Source: Lysinibacillus boronitolerans JCM 21713 = 10a = NBRC 103108
GTDB taxonomy: Bacteria > Bacillota > Bacilli > Bacillales_A > Planococcaceae
Assembly: GCF_000772935.1 (NCBI RefSeq)
Contig: NZ_JPVR01000076.1
Coordinates: forward strand, 62,001-126,000
Length of the DNA: 64,000 nt
Direction of reading: 5' to 3'
Both the position numbers and the translations under genes were made by a program. Below, piece by piece: positions 55,666 to 64,000 of the stretch. A model generated the notes under the pieces. That model searched no databases. It worked only from the letters and a program-made list of their open reading frames with translations, and was not told the DNA's origin. How positions within the stretch are numbered: the first letter of the stretch is position 1; every line of letters starts with the position of its first letter.

Positions 55666-55872
55666 GAAATCACCTTTTCTATATAACGTCCAAATCAATT
55701 ACTATTAACTTATAATATATTATACATAATTTGTGTCATTTTGACTATGTAATTATCCCTTACTTTTACAATTTACATAACACAGCGTATCATTAACTAT
55801 TCCCATATTATTAAAAATAGGTAGTGAGGAATTTCCTACTATGTTCTTTTATATTTTTTTACTAGCTAATAA

Positions 55873-55901
55873 TTGACGTCCTTGTCCTAAGCAGTTACAA
55901 T
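55873..55901 (+). promoter_or_regulatory. rpsD promoter
   Basis: TTGACG (55873-55878) and TACAAT (55896-55901) with a 17-base spacer. The predicted start lies about 225 bases before rpsD. The stretch 55666-55872 before it is AT-rich with nothing else seen. Confidence 0.72.
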
Positions 55902-55907
55902 GGAGGT

Positions 55908-56133
55908 TGTGTAAAATAAACGCAGCAGTGGTATAAGCTTATGATTGTATTTTATTCCTCTATTTTCTGATATACAACTACTTAGATGATCAGTTATGAA
56001 AATTAGATGGTGTATTGTGTAACCTAACGGCTGCATAGGCGAAAGTACATGAAAATAAAATGCGTGTAAGAACGGGTACTACTGGTTTTTGTTTTACAAC
56101 AAAAAAACCAAATTTAAAGGAGGAGACAACAAT
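55908..56133 (+). promoter_or_regulatory. Long rpsD leader, probable S4 autoregulatory RNA
   Basis: About 225 bases of untranslated leader between the promoter and rpsD. It contains a structured-looking central part (CCTAACGGCTGCATAGGCGA, then AAGTACATGAAAAT) and, just before AAAGGAGG, a hairpin GGTTTTTGTT/AACAAAAAAACC. B. subtilis rpsD has an S4-repressed leader; assignment here is by position and length, not by a covariance match. Confidence 0.6.
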
Positions 56134-56736
56134 ATGTCTCGTTATACAGGTCCATCTTGGAAATTATCACGTCGTCTTGGTATCTCACTAAGCGGTACAG
56201 GTAAAGAAATCGAAAAACGTCCTTACGCACCAGGACAACACGGTCCAAACCAACGTAAAAAATTATCAGAATACGGTTTACAACTTCAAGAAAAACAAAA
56301 ACTTCGTCATATGTATGGTATGAACGAACGTCAATTCCGTACTCTATTTAACCGCGCTGGTAAAATGAAAGGTGTTCACGGTGAAAACTTCATGATCCTT
56401 CTTGAAACTCGCCTTGACAACTTAGTTTACCGTTTAGGTTTAGCTCGTACTCGTCGTGGAGCTCGTCAATTAGTTAACCACGGTCACATCTTAGTAGATG
56501 GCAAACGCGTTGATATCCCATCATACAGCGTAAAACCAGGTCAAACGATTTCTCTTCGTGAAAAATCTCAAAACCTTGCTGTAGTAGTAGAAGCAATCGA
56601 AGTAAACAACTTCGTACCTGACTACTTAACATTCGATGCTGACAAAAAAGAAGGTACATTCACTCGCCTTCCAGAGCGTTCTGAATTATCAGCTGAAATC
56701 AACGAAGCATTCATCGTAGAGTTCTACTCTCGTTAA
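56134..56736 (+). CDS. rpsD: Ribosomal protein S4
   Basis: Primary 16S rRNA-binding protein of the 30S subunit and translational repressor of its own mRNA in bacilli. Begins [20 protein letters not shown]; the S4 RNA-binding domain [20 protein letters not shown] follows at about residues 92-111, then [18 protein letters not shown]. 200 residues. The ATG at 56134 follows AAAGGAGGAG; the open frame extends 15 codons further upstream but lacks a site. It is a stand-alone gene, as in B. subtilis, with strong ribosomal-type codon choice. Confidence 0.98.
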   Translation: MSRYTGPSWKLSRRLGISLSGTGKEIEKRPYAPGQHGPNQRKKLSEYGLQLQEKQKLRHMYGMNERQFRTLFNRAGKMKGVHGENFMILLETRLDNLVYRLGLARTRRGARQLVNHGHILVDGKRVDIPSYSVKPGQTISLREKSQNLAVVVEAIEVNNFVPDYLTFDADKKEGTFTRLPERSELSAEINEAFIVEFYSR

Positions 56737-56763
56737 TCAATTTGCTCTGCAAATGATGCCAAC

Positions 56764-56806
56764 AAAAGCCCTGAAATCCCTTGTACATCAAGGTTTCAGG
56801 GCTTTT
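56764..56806 (+). terminator. rpsD terminator
   Basis: Perfect arms AAAAGCCCTGAAA and TTTCAGGGCTTTT followed by T-rich sequence, 28 bases after the rpsD stop. The flanking A run could also end transcripts from the other strand. Confidence 0.9.
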
Positions 56807-56835
56807 TTATTTTTTACCATTTAATCTAAATGATT

Positions 56836-57159
56836 CTAACTCCTCTGAACAATCAATTCAAACCTACGTTTTTTGCTTTGAATCATTAATGCTGAAACGA
56901 ATGTAGCAGCGGATGGAGTCGCTCGTTTAACTTCATGTAGAGTCAGCAATAATAAGAAGTCTAATTTACTTTCTGTAATGCCCAAAGAAGCTAACTCATT
57001 GTTTGCTACATCCAACACATAATCACTTAACCGTAACAACATTAATCACAGCTTGGCATCTTGATTTGTATCACTTGAAGAAGACATCTGAATATACGGC
57101 CCTACCCCTAATACTGGTAAATCATCTTTATGTGTGTACGTTTTCTTGCTTTTTGTCAA
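56836..57159 (-). pseudogene. Decayed MarR-like regulator remnant
   Basis: A TTG start (57159) with AAAAGGTGAT before it opens a frame of 37 codons ending at TGA, after which the same frame continues from ATG 57042 for 68 codons. Read through the TGA as Trp (a TGG to TGA change), the protein runs DAKL(W)LMLLRLSDYVLDVA then NNELASLGITESKLDFLLLL, which resembles the N-terminal helices of MarR regulators. The following wing region is unrecognisable (RATPSAATFVSALMIQS) and the total, about 107 residues, is short of the usual 140-150, so it is also truncated. The N-terminal LPVLGVGP segment is not typical of MarR. Family assignment is tentative. Confidence 0.5.
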
Positions 57160-57670
57160 TAAAATCACCTTTTAACTAGATTATCGAATGCAAGAATTTT
57201 TATTTCCACTAATTTCTTCAAAATGATGCACTACTTTTTTAGTGCAGACGCATTGCCCCAATTATAACTAACAATAATTTTTCTCTCTTACTATTGTGAC
57301 AATTTTATGTACTTTAAAATAGCAATTACATAGTTTCAAAATAACATAATCACTACCTTTATAATAAAAACAAAATATCAGTTATTTACTATTCATTAGA
57401 TCATCAAAATAGAACTGTTTTCCAAAAAATATATTTTACTTTCATAATAAAATATTTTTAAAACCTTTTTAAATTCAATATTCTACTACAAAACAACATT
57501 CCATACCCCTTTCATCGCTTTAACTTTTTTGTAAAATAATAACATGAAGAAAATTAACATTTTTAATAAAAATACGAGTTGAACTTTTACAAAAAATAGA
57601 ATACGATGAATTGCGAAAGGTGGTTCACCACCATTCAAGCAATAATAATTTTTTAAAAGGGGTTGGAAAT
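57160..57670 (+). other. AT-rich region upstream of the iron alcohol dehydrogenase
   Basis: About 510 bases, strongly AT-rich and without open frames. It ends with the adh promoter at 57579-57607. An ATTGT-G-ACAAT dyad occurs at about 57293-57303 but does not match the full Rex site. Nothing else recognised. Confidence 0.5.
57579..57607 (+). promoter_or_regulatory. Promoter of the iron alcohol dehydrogenase
   Basis: TTGAAC (57579-57584) and TACGAT (57602-57607) with a 17-base spacer, about 63 bases before the ATG. Confidence 0.55.
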
Positions 57671-58876
57671 ATGTCAGACGTTCTAAAGCAATTTGTTATG
57701 CCGAAAACAAACTTATTTGGACCTGGAGCAATTCAAGAAGTTGGTAAGCGCTTAAATGATTTAGAAGTGAAAAAGACATTAATCGTAACAGATGAGGGCC
57801 TACACAAATTAGGTCTCTCAGAACAAATTGCAAACATCATTACAGCTGCTGGAATTGATGTAGCAATTTTCCCTAAAGCAGAACCAAATCCAACAGATCA
57901 AAACATTGAAGATGGTATTGCAGTGTATCATGCTGAAAACTGCGATTCTATTGTTTCTCTTGGAGGAGGTAGCGCACACGATGCAGCAAAAGGTATCGGA
58001 CTTATTGCTTCGAATGGTGGACGCATTCATGATTATGAAGGCGTTGATAAATCACAAAATCCACTTGTGCCATTAATTGCAATTAATACAACGGCAGGCA
58101 CTGCAAGTGAAATGACTCGTTTCACCATTATTACGGATACAGCTCGTAAAGTAAAAATGGCCATTGTGGATAAACATGTGACTCCGTTACTTTCTATTAA
58201 TGATCCAGAACTAATGATTGGTTTACCTCCTGCTCTTACAGCAGCTACTGGCGTTGACGCATTAACACATGCCATCGAATCATTCGTTTCTACGAATGCT
58301 ACACCAATTACAGATGCATGTGCTGAAAAAGTACTGCAACTGATTCCTGAATTTTTACCACGTGCCTATGCAAATGGAGCCGATATAGAAGCTCGTGAAC
58401 AAATGGTATATGCACAATTTTTAGCAGGAATGGCCTTTAATAATGCATCACTTGGCTATGTTCATGCAATTGCTCATCAATTGGGTGGTTTCTATAACCT
58501 ACCGCATGGCGTGTGTAATGCTATTTTATTGCCACATGTTTGTCGATTTAATGTTACAGCACGTACAGAGCGCTTTGCTCGTATCGCTGAATTATTAGGA
58601 GAAAACGTAGAAGGTTTAAGTAAGCGCGATGCCGCTGAAAAGGCTATTACAGCTATTGAGAAATTATCACAAGATTTAAATATTCCTAGTGGCTTCCGTG
58701 AATTAGGGGCAAAAGATGAGGATATTGAGATCTTAGCAAAAAATGCATTGTTAGATGTGTGTGCTGAGACGAACCCTCGTAAAGCAACACTAGAGGATAT
58801 CAAACAAATCATCACAAATGCAATGGGACCTATTGTGAAAAAAGAAGAGTCACTCGAGGCAGTTGCCCTTTCTTAA
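57671..58876 (+). CDS. Iron-containing (group III) alcohol dehydrogenase
   Basis: NAD(P)-dependent metal alcohol dehydrogenase of 401 residues. Dinucleotide-binding SLGGGSAHDAAKGIGL near residue 97, TAGTASEMTRF, and metal ligands in ATGVDALTHAIESF and HAIAHQLGGFYNLPHGVCNA. Similar to the ethanol/1,3-propanediol/methanol dehydrogenase group; the exact alcohol is not determinable. The ATG at 57671 follows AAAGGGGTTGG; the frame is open 60 bases upstream with no site. Stand-alone, with its own promoter and terminator. Confidence 0.92.
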   Translation: MSDVLKQFVMPKTNLFGPGAIQEVGKRLNDLEVKKTLIVTDEGLHKLGLSEQIANIITAAGIDVAIFPKAEPNPTDQNIEDGIAVYHAENCDSIVSLGGGSAHDAAKGIGLIASNGGRIHDYEGVDKSQNPLVPLIAINTTAGTASEMTRFTIITDTARKVKMAIVDKHVTPLLSINDPELMIGLPPALTAATGVDALTHAIESFVSTNATPITDACAEKVLQLIPEFLPRAYANGADIEAREQMVYAQFLAGMAFNNASLGYVHAIAHQLGGFYNLPHGVCNAILLPHVCRFNVTARTERFARIAELLGENVEGLSKRDAAEKAITAIEKLSQDLNIPSGFRELGAKDEDIEILAKNALLDVCAETNPRKATLEDIKQIITNAMGPIVKKEESLEAVALS

Positions 58877-58907
58877 TCGACGGTTTCCTATAAGCCTATG
58901 ACATAGG

Positions 58908-58933
58908 GTGGAGAAAACAAATGTTTTCTCCAC
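58908..58933 (+). terminator. Terminator of the alcohol dehydrogenase
   Basis: Perfect 12-bp stem GTGGAGAAAACA/TGTTTTCTCCAC with a 2-base gap as loop core, followed by TTTTTTT. Confidence 0.9.
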
Positions 58934-58959
58934 TTTTTTATGGGCTCGAAATACACACA

Positions 58960-58988
58960 TTGTCTATCATGGAAACTCTCGCTATACT
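58960..58988 (+). promoter_or_regulatory. Promoter of the BtuF-like gene
   Basis: TTGTCT (58960-58965) and TATACT (58983-58988) with a 17-base spacer. The start would lie about 22 bases before the ATG at 59017, which rules out the earlier in-frame start codons. Confidence 0.72.
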
Positions 58989-59016
58989 TTTCTTAAAAAG
59001 GATGGGAGAATACGAT

Positions 59017-59820
59017 ATGCGCTTAATTTCAATTTGTCCTAGTAATACAGAATTAGTTGCCTATTTAGGGCTGACAGACCAGCTCGTTGGAGTCGATGAT
59101 TATTCCGATTGGCCATCAACAGTTAAAGATCTGCCACAGCTTGGGCCTGATTTATCAATTAACATGGATGCATTAGAGGCATTACAGCCTGATCTTGTTC
59201 TGGCTTCCTTGAGTGTACCAGGTATGGAAAAAAACATTGAGGCACTAAAAGAAAGAAATATTCCTCATATTATTTTTAATGCAAACTCATTAGAAGAAAT
59301 TGCGCAAGATCTTCTGACCCTTGGTAAAGCTTGTCAAGTGGAGGAACAGGCAAAAACAATTGCTGAAGAGTACATGCATTCCATCGAAAAAATGTATTCG
59401 ATTGCACAAACAATTTCGAAGAAGCCTACCCTCTATTGGGAATGGTGGCCAAACCCTATTTTCACTCCTGGAAAAATAAATTGGCTAACAGAAATTAGTG
59501 CTCTTGCTGGTGGCATTAATCTATTTCAAGATGTTGAACTTGCTAGTGTTCAAACAGATTGGACTGATGTTGTTGAACGCAAGCCCGACTATATCATGAT
59601 GGCTTGGGTTGGTGTAGCATTTGAACGTATCCAACCTGCTAATTTATTAAAACGTCCATATGCTAAAGAGCTACATGCCGTTCAATTAGAACAGCTTCAT
59701 GTAATGGAAGAATGGCTGTATTGTCGCCCTTCTCCACGACTTATTGAAGGTGCTATCAAGCTTGCAAAAATACTGCATCCTAAACAATATGAAGAAATAA
59801 AATCTCCAAGCTTTTTATGA
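59017..59820 (+). CDS. BtuF-like periplasmic-binding-fold protein without signal peptide
   Basis: A 267-residue protein of the cobalamin/iron-siderophore substrate-binding fold: RLISICPSNTELVAYLGL at the N-terminus, then VGVDDYSDWP, LPQLGPDLSINMDALEALQPDLV over residues 44-66 and WEWWPNPIFTPGKINWLTEI near 143-162. It has no signal peptide or lipobox, and promoter placement confirms this start, so it seems cytosolic. No ABC transporter genes adjoin. Related proteins in other bacteria are annotated as cobalamin-binding, but the ligand and role are unknown. A strong ribosome-binding site (GGGAGAA) precedes the ATG. Confidence 0.8.
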   Translation: MRLISICPSNTELVAYLGLTDQLVGVDDYSDWPSTVKDLPQLGPDLSINMDALEALQPDLVLASLSVPGMEKNIEALKERNIPHIIFNANSLEEIAQDLLTLGKACQVEEQAKTIAEEYMHSIEKMYSIAQTISKKPTLYWEWWPNPIFTPGKINWLTEISALAGGINLFQDVELASVQTDWTDVVERKPDYIMMAWVGVAFERIQPANLLKRPYAKELHAVQLEQLHVMEEWLYCRPSPRLIEGAIKLAKILHPKQYEEIKSPSFL

Positions 59821-59824
59821 TAAA

Positions 59825-59860
59825 AAAACCACATCCCCTCTTTTTTGGGGATGTGGTTTT
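59825..59860. terminator. Shared terminator of the BtuF-like gene and tyrS
   Basis: Perfect 14-bp stem AAAACCACATCCCC/GGGGATGTGGTTTT with an 8-base loop, between convergent stop codons. Confidence 0.9.
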
Positions 59861-59871
59861 GCTCATCGAAA

Positions 59872-61170
<1,299 letters not shown>

Positions 61171-61194
61171 TTACGTGCATGGACAGATTTAAAT

Positions 61195-61439
61195 AAAAAA
61201 AGTCCCTACACGCAAACAATTGCATGCAGGGACGTTAAGTTACAAACTAACGCGGTACCACCCAGCTTGAAGATGTCATCCACCTTCCACTTCATTCAAC
61301 CGCCTTTATCGCAGGCGCGCACGTCTAAGCTCCAAGCACGTAATTCGTCTCTACATTATGACCAGTTTTCACCAACCACTGGCTCTCTAAACAGGGAATA
61401 TAGACACTACTGCAAACTTTTCATCACCAGAAAACTATA
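61195..61439 (-). promoter_or_regulatory. T-box leader of tyrS (specifier UAC)
   Basis: The minus strand carries the T-box GGGTGGTACCGCG (61263-61251), followed by a terminator hairpin whose arms GTCCCT/AGGGAC lie within 61233-61202, then TTTTTTT. Upstream stem I contains GAGAG and, on the 3' side, ACGAATTACGTGC where TAC (61342-61340) is the tyrosine specifier. Uncharged tRNA-Tyr would antiterminate. Confidence 0.92.
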
Positions 61440-61445
61440 AACATA

Positions 61446-61473
61446 ATTCTATACGATTCTTTTTCAATGTCAA
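61446..61473 (-). promoter_or_regulatory. Promoter of the tyrS T-box transcript
   Basis: TTGACA (61473-61468) and TAGAAT (61451-61446) on the minus strand with a 16-base spacer, divergent from the penicillin-binding protein promoter. Confidence 0.7.
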
Positions 61474-61500
61474 TAACTATGTTCGTGCTAAAACAATATG

Positions 61501-61509
61501 TGCTATAAT
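61501..61509 (+). promoter_or_regulatory. Extended -10 promoter of the penicillin-binding protein
   Basis: TGCTATAAT: TGN extension plus consensus TATAAT at 61504-61509, 27 bases before the TTG start. The -35 (TTCGTG) is weak. Confidence 0.6.
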
Positions 61510-61535
61510 AGACAAGATTTTAGGAGGTCGATACA

Positions 61536-64000
61536 TTGAAAGATTGGATTGAAAAAATCAATGCAAAGATCGATGAATTACTTGAACAAAAATGGATGAA
61601 GAAATTACGTATTTCAGGTAGTGTTACCTGGAACTTATTTTTACTATTTTTAGTCTTTGCATTGGTTGGCACTGTATTTGTCGGTTCAGTTGGAGCTGGT
61701 TATTTTGCTTCTCTTGTAAAAGAAGAACCGTTACGCTCAAAACAAGAGCTGCGTGATCAAATTTTTAGCTATGAGGAAACCAGTGAGATTTATTTTGCCA
61801 ACGATATTTATATTGGGAAATTACGGACAGATTTAGATCGACGTGAAACTTCGCTTAGCAATGTGGCACCAGAGGTCGTGAATGCTGTTCTGGCAACAGA
61901 AGATGAATATTTCCGAGAGCATAATGGAATTGTACCAAAAGCGGTTATACGTGGGTTATTACAAGATGTTACAAATTCTGCTACGCAGACAGGTGGATCT
62001 ACACTTACCCAACAGCTTATTAAAAACCAAGTACTAACAAATGAAGTATCCTATGAACGTAAAGCTAAGGAAATTTTACTGGCGATGCGTTTAGAGCACT
62101 TTATGACGAAGGAAGAAATATTAGAGGCTTATTTAAATATTATTCCCTATGGTCGTAACTCTTCAGGACGAAATATTGCAGGTGTTGAAACAGCTGCTGA
62201 AGGGATTTTTGGCGTAAAAGCAAAAGAATTGTCTCTTCCTCAAGCTGCGTACATAGCTGGTATTCCACAGGCGCCATTCGCTTATACACCATTTACAAAT
62301 ACTGGTGAACTGAAAAGTGAAGAAGCTTTGAAACCTGGTATTGATCGTATGAAAACAGTACTTTATCGTATGAAAGAAGCTGGCTATATTGACGATGCAC
62401 AGTATAATGAAGCGTTAAACTATGATATTGCTGCAGATTTCCGCGGACCAGAAATGCGCGCGGAGGATCGTTATCCTTGGCTGACTTATGAGCTTGAAGC
62501 TCGCGCAAAAGACATTATTGCAGAAAAACTAGCAAAAGATGATGGGATTGACCCAGAGCGCTTAAAGTCAGAAAAAAAATTAAAAGATAAGTATACGATT
62601 TTAGCAGATCGTGATGTTCGTTCAAAAGGCTATCGTATTTACTCAACCATTAATAAAGATATGTATGATGCGATGCAAAAAGCAGCAAAGGACTTCCAGT
62701 ATTATGGTCATACGTATACTGGTAAAGGGAAGGACCCTGTTACTGGTGAAGAGATTGATATTGAGATGCCAGTACAAGTAGGTAGTATTTTAATAGAAAA
62801 TACGACAGGTCGCATTTTAAGCTTTGTTGGTGGTCGAGACTTTAAAACAACTCAAGTAAACCATGCAACACAAGCTTATCGTTCTAACGGTTCTACAATG
62901 AAACCTTTACTTGTTTATGGTCCTGCCATTGAGTATGGTGTAATCGGTGCAGGTAGCCCATTAGTTGACGTGAAATTCTCAATCGGTTCTTGGAGTCCAA
63001 GTAACTATATTACGAGTGATGAGAGAGGTCTTATCCCAGCACGTGAAGCTTTAGCAGATTCTCAAAACATCTCAGCGCTACGTTTATATAACGATATTAT
63101 TAGTAGACGCCCTGCAGATTTATTAGTAAAAATGGGCTTCTCAAAATTACATCCAGACGATTTTACTAACCTTGCAACTGGGATCGGTGCTTTAAGGGAA
63201 GGAACTACTGTTGAAGAAAATACAAATGCCTTCGCTACCTTTGCAAATGGTGGCCAATTCATTGACGCTTATATGATTGATCGAATTGAAGACCAAGAAG
63301 GAAATATTGTTTACCAACATGAAGTAGAGCCTGTTCAAGTATTTAGTCCAGAAACCTCTTATATCGTGACAGATATGTTACGCGATGTTCTCACTAAAGG
63401 AACAGGGACAATGGCACGAAATACATTAAAATTCTCTTCTGATTTCGCTGCAAAAACAGGGACTTCTCAAGAATATAAAGATGTTTGGTTAGTTGGTTAT
63501 AACCCAAATGTATCTCTTGGTGTTTGGATGGGTTACGATCAACCACGTTCACTTTATGCATTTAACAACACCTATTTACAGCCAAGCGTTCGTGTGAATA
63601 AGCTATGGGGTACTTTAATGAATGCGGTTTACGATGCGGACCCTCAGCTAATCGATCCACCAACAAGCTTTAAGGCGCCTAAAAATGTTGTAACTGCGTC
63701 ATTCTGTGGCATTTCTGGCATGGCTCCTTCTGCAGCATGTGCTAGCGCAGGTCTTGTACGCTCAGATTTATTTAATGCGAAGGTATTTTTACCATCTCAA
63801 CCTGATGATAGCTTAGCCTCTTCAAGTGTTGTGACGATTAAAGGAAAAACTTATAATGCGTTGCCAAATACACCAGCAGAATTTGTAAAAGCAGGTGGTG
63901 CAGGCATTAATCAAGAGTTTATTAAACGAATGTTAGGAAGACTTGGCGGTAACCCTGCTAGTCTGTTACCAAAGAATTCAACATTGTCGAATTCATCTGT
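61536..64000 (+). CDS. Class A penicillin-binding protein (PBP1A family), 3' end missing
   Basis: Bifunctional cell-wall enzyme: transglycosylase plus transpeptidase, anchored by one transmembrane helix (about residues 31-57, TWNLFLLFLVFALVG). GT51 motifs include EDEYFREHNG at 122 and GGSTLTQQLIKN near 153. Transpeptidase motifs are STMK (Ser at 451-453 region), SQN at 509 and KTGTSQ at 640. The start is TTG at 61536 with TAGGAGG eight bases before. 821 codons are visible and no stop is reached. Divergent from tyrS; which of the class A PBPs it corresponds to is not settled. Confidence 0.95.
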   Translation, partial: MKDWIEKINAKIDELLEQKWMKKLRISGSVTWNLFLLFLVFALVGTVFVGSVGAGYFASLVKEEPLRSKQELRDQIFSYEETSEIYFANDIYIGKLRTDLDRRETSLSNVAPEVVNAVLATEDEYFREHNGIVPKAVIRGLLQDVTNSATQTGGSTLTQQLIKNQVLTNEVSYERKAKEILLAMRLEHFMTKEEILEAYLNIIPYGRNSSGRNIAGVETAAEGIFGVKAKELSLPQAAYIAGIPQAPFAYTPFTNTGELKSEEALKPGIDRMKTVLYRMKEAGYIDDAQYNEALNYDIAADFRGPEMRAEDRYPWLTYELEARAKDIIAEKLAKDDGIDPERLKSEKKLKDKYTILADRDVRSKGYRIYSTINKDMYDAMQKAAKDFQYYGHTYTGKGKDPVTGEEIDIEMPVQVGSILIENTTGRILSFVGGRDFKTTQVNHATQAYRSNGSTMKPLLVYGPAIEYGVIGAGSPLVDVKFSIGSWSPSNYITSDERGLIPAREALADSQNISALRLYNDIISRRPADLLVKMGFSKLHPDDFTNLATGIGALREGTTVEENTNAFATFANGGQFIDAYMIDRIEDQEGNIVYQHEVEPVQVFSPETSYIVTDMLRDVLTKGTGTMARNTLKFSSDFAAKTGTSQEYKDVWLVGYNPNVSLGVWMGYDQPRSLYAFNNTYLQPSVRVNKLWGTLMNAVYDADPQLIDPPTSFKAPKNVVTASFCGISGMAPSAACASAGLVRSDLFNAKVFLPSQPDDSLASSSVVTIKGKTYNALPNTPAEFVKAGGAGINQEFIKRMLGRLGGNPASLLPKNSTLSNSS

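Noticed and set aside
57293-57303. ATTGT-G-ACAAT dyad upstream of the alcohol dehydrogenase as a Rex or Fnr site
   Set aside because: It lacks the paired TTGTGA/TCACAA half sites of Rex and is 280 bases from the promoter.

Overview
This is a low-GC Firmicute chromosome segment. Gene content and order follow the Bacillus subtilis stretch thrS-dnaI-dnaB-nrdR-gapB-coaE-mutM-polA-phoRP-mdh-icd-citZ-pyk-pfkA-accAD-dnaE-...-thiI-ezrA-rpsD-tyrS. The base composition, an alpha/beta-type spore protein, HflK/HflC homologues and protein sequence character suggest a spore-forming Planococcaceae/Bacillaceae member, most likely Lysinibacillus or a close relative. That assignment is inference; no 16S gene is present. 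No rRNA, tRNA, CRISPR array, insertion sequence or prophage was seen. The window is core chromosome with few accessory features.

Layout. 1-6.1 kb (minus): thrS with its T-box leader (3' end of the gene off the window), the helicase loaders dnaI and dnaB, nrdR and gluconeogenic gapB. 6.2-10.4 kb: DNA repair and CoA genes coaE, mutM, polA. 10.4-15.1 kb: a block absent at this place in B. subtilis, with a small secreted coiled-coil protein, a small membrane protein, hflK-hflC and lrgA-lrgB. 15.4-18.1 kb: phoR-phoP preceded by a MaoC-like gene. 18.3-22 kb: the TCA-cycle cluster citZ-icd-mdh. 22.1-23.5 kb: an AI-2E family permease (plus) convergent with, and overlapping, fxsA. 23.7-29.2 kb: glycolytic pfkA-pyk and a gntR-accD-accA operon with a perfect palindrome in front. 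29.3-35.2 kb: dnaE, nrnA, ytpI, ytoI. 35.3-42.7 kb: metal-dependent hydrolase, peptidase, alanine dehydrogenase, UspA, YtxK methylase, Tpx, RDD protein and SppA. 42.9-47.1 kb: an acyl-CoA synthetase and a TPP-riboswitch-controlled thiM-thiD-thiE operon. 47.1-52.2 kb: SASP, thiI-iscS, GNAT, ezrA. 52.4-55.7 kb: hisJ, free-Met-sulfoxide reductase and a GGDEF protein. 55.8-56.8 kb: rpsD with a long leader. 56.8-58.9 kb: a broken MarR-like gene and an iron alcohol dehydrogenase. 59-64 kb: a signal-less BtuF-like binding protein, tyrS with its T-box, and a class A penicillin-binding protein cut by the window edge.

Regulation is unusually readable. There are two T-boxes with identifiable specifier codons (ACC for Thr, UAC for Tyr), a TPP riboswitch with terminator, a sigma-G-type promoter for the SASP gene, a candidate CcpN site at gapB, cre-like sites near pfkA and citZ, a FadR/GntR-type operator in front of gntR-accDA, and many intrinsic terminators, several shared between convergent genes.

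No clearly new biological system was found. The observations most worth following up are the apparent AUC start codon of dnaI, the gntR-accDA palindrome, the lrgAB leader inverted repeat, the unexplained palindrome between accA and pfkA, the decayed PHP metal site and short length of DnaE, and the MarR-like pseudogene with one in-frame TGA.
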